The position numbers and the translations under genes were made by a program. 64,000 nucleotides of DNA from Crotalaria pallida (Eukaryota; Streptophyta; Magnoliopsida; Fabales; Fabaceae), in contig CM075653.1 in assembly GCA_037953625.1 (NCBI GenBank), forward strand, positions 97,939,639-98,003,638, read 5' to 3'. Numbering within the stretch: the stretch's first letter is position 1; each line of letters opens with the position of its first letter. Under the pieces are notes generated by a model. That model was not told the DNA's origin. It saw nothing but the letters and a program-made list of their open reading frames with translations, and did not search any database. This document shows, piece by piece, positions 1 to 10,243 of the stretch.

Positions 1-829
1 AACGTGCTGCATCAGATGCGCGCCACGGGGCCGCATTCGCTGGAGCGAGGATGTGCGCGCTGGAGCGAGAAAGCCCCAGGTCTGGTGCGTGACTCATGCA
101 CCCTGGTGCGCCTGGGACGCACCGGTTCGTGCTCGGGCGCACCAGAAGGCCCGAAACCCCGATTTTCGCCCTTTTTGACCCGATTCGAAGGATCCTAACC
201 CTTCCTAACACTAAATCAAACCCCATACACATTTAAACACATACAAACATCAAAATCATAAATTTAATAATAATAAAAACATAAATCATAAACACAGAAA
301 ATCAAACGAACTAAGCACCAAATTCTAAACTTAATTCCTTTCTAATACTCGATCTAATCCGACCAACTTAAGGCAACTCTCTAACCTCCTCAATCTAAAA
401 TTAATTACCTTCGAGGCATAAACAAAAGGTTGGATAAATCCGATTGCCTCACAACACCCATTACTTCCCGAAACACGATCGGAATGCGAGTTCGATGGGA
501 AATCTCCAAGCATTAACACTAAGGCCTATACCTATGCTCAACAATCTATCTTAGGGTTCCCTGTCCGAAAACTCTACCAAGGTTAAGGCACTAAGAATGC
601 TTAATCGGACTCTGGAAACTCTCGGTACTCAAACCTACACAGAATCCCAATACACATATACAACCAAATAATTCTTAGGCATTAAAATCTAATCCACATA
701 CACCTCAACCTATTCACCAACTCTAACACTTCCCTTCCCAAACCTAATGCTACGATCACATATACAAATATACACATACACACATGCAAACACTAATGCC
801 TACAAACATACATATATGCATAAGAATAT
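1..829. repeat. Left part of an interrupted long LTR (Ty3/gypsy-like)
   Basis: No coding capacity is seen. Positions 1-190 are GC-rich, with repeated gcgcacc/ctggtgcg words, and the rest is AT-rich. The stretch abuts the nested solo LTR at 830 through the AATAT target duplication, and the sequence resumes at 4226. The host LTR therefore starts before the window and ends at 4373 with ...GGATGTTACA. The GC-rich part resembles in composition the Cccaggcg-rich part of the LTR at 57300-57600. The assignment rests mainly on the right end. Confidence 0.5.
825..829. other. Target site duplication AATAT, left copy
   Basis: AATAT at 825-829 is repeated exactly at 4221-4225, immediately outside the TG...CA ends of the solo LTR. 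A 5-bp duplication is the usual product of LTR-retrotransposon integrase. Confidence 0.85.
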
Positions 830-3800
830 TGTAACACTCCTTGTATATCATCTTACTTTATAAGAAAAGTAATAAGTTTATGATTTCTTGGACTTGTTAT
901 TGTTGGAAAAAGATCTGAAAATAAGAATTTTCCCTTCCCTTGAAAATTTCTTTTTACAAACACTTGATTAATAATGAAGTTGACTAACAAAATTAGAGTT
1001 TGCGGAAACATAGCAAAATAGTTATATTATACTCTCAAAATATATCAAGTGTAACAAGTCCATAGATACCAAATAAGTATTATTATGAAACCAAATTCAT
1101 CCCATGATACCTCTTTCAAAATGTGTATCATGTAAATACTATTAAAAATAGAGATGTTATAGAGCTGGTCACTGGTCCTCTGTCCAAACATCCATCTGGC
1201 CGGATCCTCGATATCTGCACAACGGGTTCCCAACCCACACTTTCTACATGTTGCATGCACCTAAGGGACATCTCCCTTTACTGATTCTTGTGCAAGCTAG
1301 ATGCACGATCAATACCTAATAAGGGCATGGGGGTTAGCTATACATATTCGCATAATCAAATGAGAATAAAACTAACATCCACAAGTCAACATGTAGCAAA
1401 TCATGATGCATAATCATATGAGCACACCCGGTTAATCATAATAATTCTTTCAATGCAGGTGGCATGATGCATGATTTTCATCCACAACTGAGGCCTCTAA
1501 CAAAGTCCATCTTGGACGTCCATCCAATACACCGTTGTGTTCCCGGAACACTGACATTCGTTCCCAGAACGTAATGCCAAACCATACTTGGATAAATAAG
1601 CATCACTCCCAGAGTGTGCATCACGTTCCCAGAACGTGTAGCAAACCAGACTTGGAATAATAAGCATCACTCCCAGAGTGTGCATCACGTTTCCAGAACG
1701 TGTAGCAAACCAGACTTGGAATAATAAGCATCACTCCCAGAGTGTGCATCACGTTCCCAGAACGCATACGTTCCCAGAACGCATAAAAACCAGGTCCCGG
1801 ACACTGGCCACATTCCCAGAATGTGTCATCAAGTAGGTTGCATATCAACGCGTTCCCAGAACACTAACATACGTTCCCAGAACGTATATAACCAGGTCCC
1901 AGACACTGGCCACATTCCCAGAATGTGTCATCAAGTAGGTTACAAATTTGGTACTCCCGGAGTACCCTCCTCATATTCCCAGAATATGATAAATGTTCCT
2001 ACCAACCCATCTTCCATTCTATATGCATGAATGCACAATCAGTAAGGTTGGTTTTTATCTTTAATTCTATTATTATACCAATGTGTTCCCAGAACACTAA
2101 CATACGTTCCCAGAACGTATCGCAAACCATACTTGGAATATAATCAAGCACCACTCCTAGAGTGTGCATCACGTTCCTAGAACGTGTCCAAGAAACCATG
2201 TCCCAGACAATGGCCACATTCCCAGAATGTGTCATCAAGTAGGTTGCATCAATTTGGTACTCCTAGAGTACAGGGTCATGTTCCCATTAATTCCATTATT
2301 ATGACTTAGAAAACACAACTTCTGAATGATATCTTGAGGTATGGCTTTACTCATAAAATTCACCTTTGAATTTAAATTTAGCATATGCTCATAGACCTGG
2401 ATTGAGAGAATGTAATCATTGGTATTAACAATCCTTACTCAAAAACTTAACTTTTATTTTTAAGTTTCAGGTACTAACCGGTTACATCATCACTTAACCG
2501 GTTAGAATTACAGACCTGAATACAAAACCATTGATTTTCAAAGAATCTTTTCTTGAATTCTCTACTCAATCCAATAACAAGGTCTTAGCACAACAGAATA
2601 CCTCAAGTTCAACACATAATATCATTCAAAAGATCTAAGTCATAATCCAATTTCATTTATGCATAATTTCCTCTTGAAATTATCATTTGATATTAAGGTA
2701 TTAACATTACCTCCAATCTAAACCAAATAGTGCTCAATCACATAGTTTTAGATTGGTCTTTGTATGAAATTATAGCTTAAACTTGAGTACAAATGGTATG
2801 GAAACTTAGTCAATTTCAGAAATTCATTTTCTTTGAAAATTGACAGTATCTAACCGGTTACAAATTTCGACTAACAGGTTAGATTATGCAGTCTGTACAT
2901 TAAAAAATGAGGATTTGCATACCATTCTTTTCAATACTCAAATCTAACCAATTTCAACAATCAAAAGAGTTCACATACCTTAATACTAGTATGTTCAGCC
3001 ACAGAAACATATCTATCTTGCATGCATTCAATTTAGATACTCAAATTGCACATATTTCACAACTTAATGCATCAATTCACATAATATCCAAATAAGTCAT
3101 GAATCCAACATCAATATAGCTTGCATGCATCTAGATAACATTGCTCATAACAACAATTGAGCTCAGATTGGCCTCCAAGCCACTTAACCATTTTAACTTA
3201 TGCCCTTTGAGTCTCTTAGTGACTCATCCTATGTTTTACCACAATTTATTCTCATTCTAGCAAATAGTAAGCTTCCCCCTTACCTCTAAGGTGTGCTTTA
3301 AGAATTTAATCACTGGAATTTGCAAGATCTCCCCAGAATCCACAATCTCCATTTTCAGCCAATAACAGGTTTGACAGGGTCCAAAAACTACAAGATTTGA
3401 CACATGAATTGGACAAACAAATTGGGGAAAACCATCAATACTCACTCTATGAAACATGCACTAAAGATTTGAACAGATTTGAGAATCAAAAAGTGCATAT
3501 GCTTACCCAAATCGAAGTCCAAAGCAAGCTCCAGAAACTCAGAATCAGTGTTGACAACTTCAACACCCTTACTTTGCAAGCTTCGTTCTCTTGATTCAGG
3601 GACTCTCAACTCACAAACTTTATATCAATACAAAGCCCTTGATGTGAGCTTTGTAACAGTGTATCACTCATATTCTAACTCTCAGAAACGAAGGAGAATT
3701 TCAGAGACGAATTAACGAACCCTAAACAGAGCATCAACACTTCAGATCAACAAATAAGCCAAAAATCTCGATCAATTGGGCTATTTATAGAGCAATCAGG

Positions 3801-4220
3801 CTAACATGCATCAAGACACGTAGCTCCCACTACGATTAAGATGATTTCGTGTCGAATTCTGGGTTAAAACGCGTGATTACTCATCAAACGCACTAACCCA
3901 GTTTTCTGAGTTCATCGTGTAACCGGTTACACAGCCCTTCTAACCAGTTACATACTGATAAAATTCAAAAATTAATAATTTAATTGCTCTTTCTTTAAGA
4001 ACCTTTCTAATATTGCAATTAGGTCCCAACCCAAGGACTCAATTACAATATTCATATTTTTGTACAAAATAACCATATAAAAATATATCCCATATTTTTA
4101 TACATAAAAACACATAATGTACAAAAACTAAAACCTTTAAAACTAATATAAATCAATTATAAAATAATTGTTATAATTAATTTCTTGGTTGTTTGGGAGA
4201 CGAAAATTAGGGGTGTTACA
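830..4220 (-). mobile_element. Solo LTR of a long-LTR retrotransposon (family A, copy 1)
   Basis: The sequence starts TGTAACACTCC and ends GGGGTGTTACA, and is flanked by the direct repeat AATAT (825-829 and 4221-4225). No internal domain or second LTR is present, so this is a 3.39-kb solo LTR. It aligns in layout with the copy at 21148-24673: similar starts (TTTATAAGAAAA), the same hairpin array, the same paired TAACCGGTTA palindromes, and the same gag-free end. The strand is inferred from the other copy, whose open frame is on the minus strand. It is inserted into an older LTR that ends at 4373. Confidence 0.85.
1537..2276. repeat. Array of CCA-loop mini-hairpins in solo LTR (copy 1)
   Basis: About 18 short inverted repeats share the form stem-TC-CCA-GA-stem. 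Stems differ but stay complementary: GTGTTC/GAACAC (1537-1551), CACTC/GAGTG (1604-1616), CACGTTC/GAACGTG, TACGTTC/GAACGTA, CACATTC/GAATGTG, GTACTC/GAGTAC and CATATTC/GAATATG (1972-1988). Loops are CCA or CCG. Spacers such as ATCAAGTAGGTTGCAT also recur. No protein frame explains the pattern. Confidence 0.8.
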
Positions 4221-4225
4221 AATAT

Positions 4226-4373
4226 AATTACTACTACTAATACATACACAAATATATACACATTCCCTAAGAAAATAATTACGAAAATAGTTGTAAATCA
4301 TTTTTCATATTTCGTTTCCATTTAAAAATATTCTTAAATATAATTATTAGGTTAATAAAACCAGGATGTTACA
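4226..4373 (-). repeat. Right end of the interrupted outer LTR
   Basis: After the AATAT duplication the sequence runs AT-rich to ...CCAGGATGTTACA at 4373, the same terminal sequence as the gypsy LTR ending at 10206. A purine-rich PPT on the minus strand follows directly. This is therefore the 5' edge of a minus-strand 3' LTR that was split by the solo LTR at 830-4220. Confidence 0.75.
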
Positions 4374-4560
4374 ATTCTCCCCCACTTATAGGAATTTCGT
4401 CCCCGAAATTCACTTTTGGAAAACATAAAAAGAAGTGGAGGGAGGCTTCGTCAAAATTGTTTTACTTTAACCCTTTAGAATTAATAAATTACTTGGAGTT
4501 TCCAAAAAGATCATTTAAGTTTCCATAGTAAAATCATAATAATAAAGATAATGGTTTCTC
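4374..4560 (-). mobile_element. Remnant of gypsy internal region with PPT and conserved hairpin
   Basis: On the minus strand AAGTGGGGGAGAAT (4387-4374) directly precedes the LTR and is a polypurine tract. Next to it is the inverted repeat GAATTTCG-tccc-CGAAATTC (4392-4411, plus strand), also found beside the PPTs at 10226 and 28132. No pol domain is recognisable upstream, so the element is truncated around 4.4-4.6 kb. Confidence 0.6.
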
Positions 4561-6840
4561 AGAAATCTCCACAATCCCACATTATCTCCCCAGTAAACTC
4601 CCCCACTTAGGCTTTTGCTTTCGGTAGATTCTATGGCAAAGGCAGCACTCGACAATGTAAAGATTATATCTTTGATTTTTTTTACCTCATCTGGGTCCTG
4701 CCAGAATTAAAACAGAAACTTTAGCTTATTGGAACCAAATGTTTTATTTCTCTTTGTTTTTTCCATCTTTATTTGGGGGAGGGTAAAGTTTCTATTTTAA
4801 GATTTTCTTTGGGGATTGGATTTTTTTCGCGGTTGGTGGCTTGTGGTTCCTGAAAGTCTGCATTTTTTGCAAATTATTGTTATTGTGTTTTCGGTTACAT
4901 TGGTATTGAAATGTTGCCTTCTAAGGTTTGGTAAGCACAATTGTTTGTGTATTTGGATTTGAATTTGGGTTTGGGTTTTATTTATGTCAATTTACTCAGC
5001 ATGTCAGCTGTGGTTAATCTTTGAAATATTGGTTATAATGATTTGTGATATGATGGTGATTGCTAATGTGCTTGGTGCTATTTCATACTAGCTAGGTTTG
5101 CATTGCTTATATATAATGAAAGATGTATTTGATTAGCATGTGATGCTCATGTACTGTGAGGGAAAGGGTAAGTACTAAGTAGAGAGCATTGGAATAATAT
5201 CTATGTGAAATTATTATTTTTTTTAATAGTTGATGAGGTGTCTGGAGAAACTTCAGAATTTCATTTGTCATTAAAAGAAAAAAGATATATTCGTAAAATG
5301 CTAGCATGATGATGTGGATTTCTATCATATCGAATGAAATATGTGCTTGTATGGATATTTAGTTCTTAGACATATAAGTATCTATGTTTACTTGCTTATA
5401 ATTTTGCATGTTAATGGAAGTTTTAGTTTTTTTTACCTTCATTTTTAATTTGGAATCTTTCTTCTTTTTTTTTTAATACTTTTATTTTAAATTTTTTGGG
5501 TTTTTTCGCTATAATTACGGGTACATGAAATTTTTTATTAAGTTAAGATTATGTCTTAAATCTGAATTATTGATCGATTAGCTAAATTTGTTGAATAAAA
5601 TAATACCGAGGATTTACCATACATTTAATAGCCTTTTTTTTTAAAATTTCTTGATTTCAAATTTTGAATCTCCATCGCCTATTATTAATTCTATCTGTTC
5701 TTGAATTTTGAATTTGATCATTTGGGTTTTTAATAAAATATTTTATGTTTAGCAATAAATAATTGGTGATAATTCAATTCTTCAACCCAAAATGATTATC
5801 AATTATTAGAACTACTAAAGTAATCCAATCGTAATTTTTTTTGTTGAAATCTCCCAAGGTAGTTAATTAAGAAACAAATAACCTACCCATGCATTGCACG
5901 GGCCAAAAACTAAGTATAATTGTACCAATGCTTAAGTGGCATCTGAAGCCGTCTAAAATTACTTCATGCAAATTTAGCATAATGTATTCCCTTTAAGATA
6001 CCCTGCAATCACAACAAATCACACATTTCCAACAAAATAAGAACCCGAATTCACAATTTCAAGTTATACTCGTTAAATAAGCATAATTTGAGTAAGTATG
6101 AATTTGCCCTATATTAACAATGCAAAGTGTAATGGGCACTTATTCTCTAATATGCATTTAATAGTCACTTGACTTTTTTCGTACTGCTCTTTAAATTTGT
6201 TGAATCATGTTTAGTAACAAGATTAATTTGGTTCCTTTAGGAATTGCTTGTCAAATCAATTATGGAAGATCTCTTTGCCACAACCATGTTTAAAACTATC
6301 AAGCTAAAAACCTTGAAAAGGAGTGGAAGCAAACATAATGGAAAACATTACCTTAGTAATAACAACATAATGAAAACATTAACATGGTAATAACAACTCG
6401 ATGAAACAAGATAAAGGTGTAAAATACAAGTACTAAGACATACTAGCATTTTCTTAACCTCTGCGAAACCTACTTGAATTCTATAACTTGTTGCAGAGTC
6501 CAAAGATCTACCCTAACAACCTAACAAAGATTTTACTATTCAACAGAGAATACAAATCACAACTGCTACCACTTTTCCTAACAGAGTTATCATTCTTTAT
6601 GCTTCATCTTTGGTGGATCATCTCTTTCATCTTGCTAAGGGAGCTGGAGTAGAGACTCTGTATACATAGCTTGACATCCACGGGATCAACACAGTATGAG
6701 AGATGATCTAGCAGGTGCCCTTTTGGCATTGCATTTCACCAATCCTGTGTTACCATCCAGTCCAACAATGTCACCGGTGGTGCATATTGGGGAAAATCTT
6801 CGTCGTGGAAAGTCATTTGTAGCGACAACAATGGACTTAG
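4561..6840. other. Non-coding AT-rich stretch, no gene recognised
   Basis: The stretch has T-rich, intron-like sequence (4640-5880) and AT-rich unique-looking sequence (5920-6840). A hairpin CCCATGC-att-GCACGGG at 5886-5902, followed by AAAAACTAAG, resembles the 3' end of a Helitron, but the base after CTAA is G rather than T and no TC start was found. Positions 6590-6840 look like degenerate host coding sequence leading into the F-box fragment. Otherwise I see nothing. Confidence 0.4.
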
Positions 6841-7107
6841 TCCAAGAGTGTCTCGTGTGTTACTAAAACAGAAATACTCTTAGTTGGGATTATTCATTGG
6901 TTGGCTTATAGTTACGATTTTAACGTGAATCTTATTCTCGCCTTTGATTATGTGGAAAGCAGTTTCTTGGAGTTGCCTCTACCACCTGATTTCAATCCAG
7001 ACTTTATATTTTCTTATATGTGTTTGATTGGAAGATTTCTGAGTTTATATGTCACGGGAGACAATGTGACCGAAATATGGGTGATGCAAGATTACAAAGT
7101 TCAGTGA
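6841..7107 (+). pseudogene. F-box-associated (FBA) domain fragment
   Basis: The open stretch from 6841 reads into a peptide containing GIIHWLAYSYDFN, LILAFDYVESSFLELPLPPDF, NPDFIFSYMCL and DNVTEIWVMQDY, ending in a TGA at 7105-7107. These phrases (HWLAY, ILAFD, F.ELPLP, TEIWVM) are hallmarks of the F-box associated domain of plant F-box proteins, where the domain lies C-terminal to the F-box and helps bind the ubiquitination substrate. There is no F-box, an in-frame TAG lies just upstream (6838-6840), and the domain stops early, so this is a fragment or pseudogene. A spliced exon of a larger gene outside view is less likely, given the flanking repeats. Confidence 0.6.
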
Positions 7108-7577
7108 TCTTGGAGTCTTGCATCACCCATTTAATGTTGCATTAATCCCTATGTTGGTGCATTAATATACTGCATTGTTGTTCAGTTGCATTATTCTACT
7201 GTTGTTGCTGCTGTTATATTGTTCATTTGTTGCATCAGACAATACGCTCCACTGCTCCAGTGCATTAATCTACTTCCTATTAAACAATATGAAAAAAAAC
7301 ATTTGTTGACTATTTGCTATTGCATAAGGCCATGTGCAAAAACAAAAACACATGTATTGCTCATCTACGAATGAGTTCCCATTATATATTGCAACAATTG
7401 AATGGCCATACAAAAATGATTATGTCATATTTCAAAATTTATACCACATCTAGATCTAGTTTCGTGTTCTAACACTTGATACATCCAAATAAATTATACC
7501 ACCATGTTAAAAATCCATACACATGTGGCTTTCAAAACCCAAAAAGTCCTATACTAAAACAAAAAGTGTTCACTGTG
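7108..7577. other. Non-coding flank between F-box fragment and gypsy element
   Basis: The stretch holds TTGCATTA-rich sequence and simple AT-rich DNA, with no convincing frame. It ends at the CACCC target duplication (7578-7582) of the gypsy element. Confidence 0.4.
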
Positions 7578-7582
7578 CACCC
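7578..7582. other. Target site duplication CACCC, left copy
   Basis: CACCC lies immediately left of the TGTAACACCC terminus (7583) and recurs at 17432-17436, right after the ...GGATGTTACA terminus. This defines the exact ends of the full-length element. Confidence 0.9.
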
Positions 7583-7835
7583 TGTAACACCCTATATAAT
7601 AATTACCCTTAATTACCCGAAGATTAGGATTTAAAAATTCTTTTTCATTAATTCAAAAACATCAGAGTTATAAGTGGAAGACTTTAATACATCAAAATCA
7701 AAAGCATAAATTAAGTACATCCCGTTCGGTCATACAAAATACAAATCAGTGTTTTAGCTCGGACCAAATAGCCGAGTCCCAATACAAAGCAAATATTTTA
7801 GCTCGGACCTATCCACATCTATAACTCTAAATAAC

Positions 7836-7900
7836 TTACTCTCCCTGTGAGGGAGAGTGATCCTGCTCGGCCGGGGACTGCATTTGCTCGGGCTCAGCAC
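7836..7900 (-). other. Putative LTR-borne terminal exon with 9-bp hairpin
   Basis: On the minus strand a pyrimidine-rich acceptor ...CCATTTTTCAG precedes 65 nt in phase 2, encoding 20 codons that end AEQDHSPSQGE and TAA. The 3' end contains a perfect hairpin with arms ACTCTCCCT/AGGGAGAGT (7838-7858, loop GTG). The unrelated-looking LTR at 59141-59205 has the same length, phase, C-terminus and hairpin. Splicing is inferred; no transcript is available. Confidence 0.5.
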
Positions 7901-8285
7901 CTGAAAAATGGTAAGGAGGTGAGCATTACACAGAACATAAATAAGCAGTTTCTAAAATGACATACCGAACTACCAAGCCAAACACAAGTAGTCAAATAGC
8001 ATATAAATAGCAAGCAATCAAACCCTATATCACATGCATACTATCTCATTTAGCTCGGTTTACATACACACAATCTCATCCGGCTCGGCTCACATCATAC
8101 CATCTCACTGGCTCGGTTCACATTATACGGTCTCGTCTAGCTCGGCTCACATCACACTATCCAATTACTCTATTACCTATTAGTTATACCTCGGTTTATC
8201 CTCTCGTGTCTAGGATTACCATCTCTATCTCGGGTTCATTACTCAATATTTCACTTTCACATAATTTACAATCTTTTACTCTTCT

Positions 8286-8735
8286 CGGATGCATACACCC
8301 AGTGCATGTCCTACACCATTTAAGTCGGATATTGGAGTGTCCATAACTGCGAGTACCCAGTACCCGTCTTAAAGCTGCACATACCCAGTATGCGTCTGAC
8401 GCGATCAATGCACGCACCCAGTACGCGTCTTCTATGACCAGTACGCGTCTTCTATGACCAGGAGCACTACCGCCGATCATTCTATGGGGTTAAGGAGAGT
8501 CCATAACTGCGAGCACCCAGTACCCGTCTTACAGCGTCGCATCTCGGCGACTTACGCGATCAATGCACACACCCAGTACGCGTCTGCTATGACCAGGACC
8601 ACTTCCCACCGATTCCGTTCTCGGAATCCTGTGTGAATCATAACTGCGAGCACCCAGTACCCGTCTTACAGCTGCACATACCCAGTATGCGTCTGACGCG
8701 ATCAAGGCACGCACCCAGTACACGTCTTCTATGAC
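8286..8735. repeat. CCA-loop hairpin and tandem repeat region in 3' LTR
   Basis: Repeated blocks of about 110-150 bp contain GTAC-CCA-GTAC (8353-8363), CATAC-CCA-GTATG (8380-8392) and related motifs, interspersed with GACGCGATCAATGCACGC. The core is AC-CCA-GT, compared with TC-CCA-GA in the solo LTRs at 830 and 21148. The partner LTR carries the same array at 15530-15960 with small differences. Confidence 0.65.
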
Positions 8736-10206
8736 CCGATCACACAGCCATTTCTCTTTTATTCCTCTTGTCCTTTCAACCATTATTTAGCTCGGCCTCT
8801 CTCGGCTCGACACTTGAATTTATTCCCCTTTACATTAATCTGATTATCTACTTAGCTCGGCCTCTCTCGGCTAAACCTAATAACCAGTCCCTCTTTCCAT
8901 TAACCTTGTTCAGTCTCTGCCGTATTACTCTATCCCCTACTTTCCATCTCTACCATTTTCTCATACCCATTCCCGAAGTCACTCAGCTCGGCCACAGACA
9001 CGGATCATAAATATCAAAGCTCATAAACATTTAAACACAAAGTTCATAATCACTTATACAACAGCAACAACAATAAGAATAAAACACTCAACCAATCCAT
9101 CATGTAAATACCAACATATAGCATATAACGATACTCATCCCTACTTCAAACTCGAGTTTCTAATTCGTTTATTAGTTCCCTTTTTCCCTTTTTACCATTT
9201 CCTTTCTACATTAACCTAGATCCATTTCCTAATCTAACACCCACTCTTAGTACCCTTTATGAACACCCCAGAAACCCAAACTCAAGTAGAGGTAACACTC
9301 ACTCCTTACCTCAAACCGTGAGAGATAAGAGTTGAGAGCTTGAGAGTGGTTTTCCTTGACCTTGACCTTGAGAGCTCCAAGCCCCTTGGATCCTTTTCCT
9401 CCTTGCTGCCACCACCACACCACGCTACCCGCGGTCTTCACGGCGGTCCAGAGACTCCAAATCGGAAGGGGGGGAAACGACGGACAGAAGGTTTCCGGTT
9501 GGTGGAAGAGAGGGTGTTTCGTGAGGAGAGAAAGAAAATATGTTGGGGGTTTGTTGTTGCTGGAACTTGAAAGATAAAAAGAGAGAGAGATTCGTAGGAG
9601 GAAGAGAATGAGAAATGCAAAGTGTGTTATGGGGTGTTTGGGCTTTCTTTTATTCATTTAGGGAAGATATTTGTGTGGCTAGGATTCATTGGCTTCTTGT
9701 GGAAGCTAGATTGTATGGCCAAGATTCATTGGCTTCTTGAGGAAGCCATGAATAGTACATTGAAAGGGACATAAAGTAGTGATAGTGACATAAAGTGAAA
9801 GATAGTACCGTACGGATGGCACGGAAACCAAAGGGTCAACAGCTCAACATGAGCTGGCACGGAAGAGCTAGGACGTGTTGGCTCGGGTACATCGGCTAGG
9901 ATACGTTGGCTCGGCTTGTAGGAACAGCAGTAGTCTGAGCTTCCCTCTCGGACAGGACACTGAGATCGGCTAATCCAGACTGGACAATGGGTTTCACGTG
10001 GGGTTCTCTTTCAGCTCGGCTCATAAGTACACAATCTTATCTAGCTCGGCCGGGATCGGGCCGAGGCCTTAATCTCACATCCTAGGTCGGCCTATGCTCA
10101 TACTACCCTTCTAACCTTGTACCATTTCTAAGGCTTAATCCTATCCTTAAATAAATATTTATATACTAAAATTATATTATTTAATACTAATTTTCAGGAT
10201 GTTACA

Positions 10207-10243
10207 TTCCTCTCCCACTTACAGGAATTTCGTCCTCGAAATT
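10207..10243 (-). other. Polypurine tract and adjacent hairpin of gypsy element
   Basis: On the minus strand AAGTGGGAGAGGAA (10220-10207) abuts the 3' LTR and would prime plus-strand DNA synthesis. Between it and the gag-pol stop lies the inverted repeat AATTTCG-tcct-CGAAATT (10226-10243, plus strand). Confidence 0.85.

Larger units (their letters stand above)
7583..10206 (-). repeat. 3' LTR of the gypsy element
   Basis: The LTR is 2624 bp with TGTAACACCC...GGATGTTACA ends. It is 20 bp longer than its partner because a segment around 8430-8450 (GTACGCGTCTTCTATGACCA) is tandemly duplicated. It is rich in the word GCTCGG. It contains CCA-loop hairpins (8286-8735) and the conserved putative terminal exon with hairpin (7836-7900). 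Confidence 0.95.

Noticed and set aside
1537..2276. Regular short repeats resembling a CRISPR array
   Set aside because: Repeats are variable palindromes in a plant LTR, without constant repeats and unique equal-length spacers.
4622..4660. Possible gene start reading MAKAALDNV
   Set aside because: It stops or degenerates at once, with no splice-consistent continuation and no family match.
5886..5915. Helitron 3' end
   Set aside because: Hairpin is good, but the terminal CTAA is followed by G and no 5' TC end was found, so it is not called as a feature of its own.
9247..9657. 136-codon frame in the gypsy 3' LTR, repeated in the 5' LTR (16472-16882)
   Set aside because: Ser/Leu-rich low-complexity sequence over a GA/CT-rich part of the LTR. 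Conservation is explained by LTR identity, and I saw no counterpart in other families.
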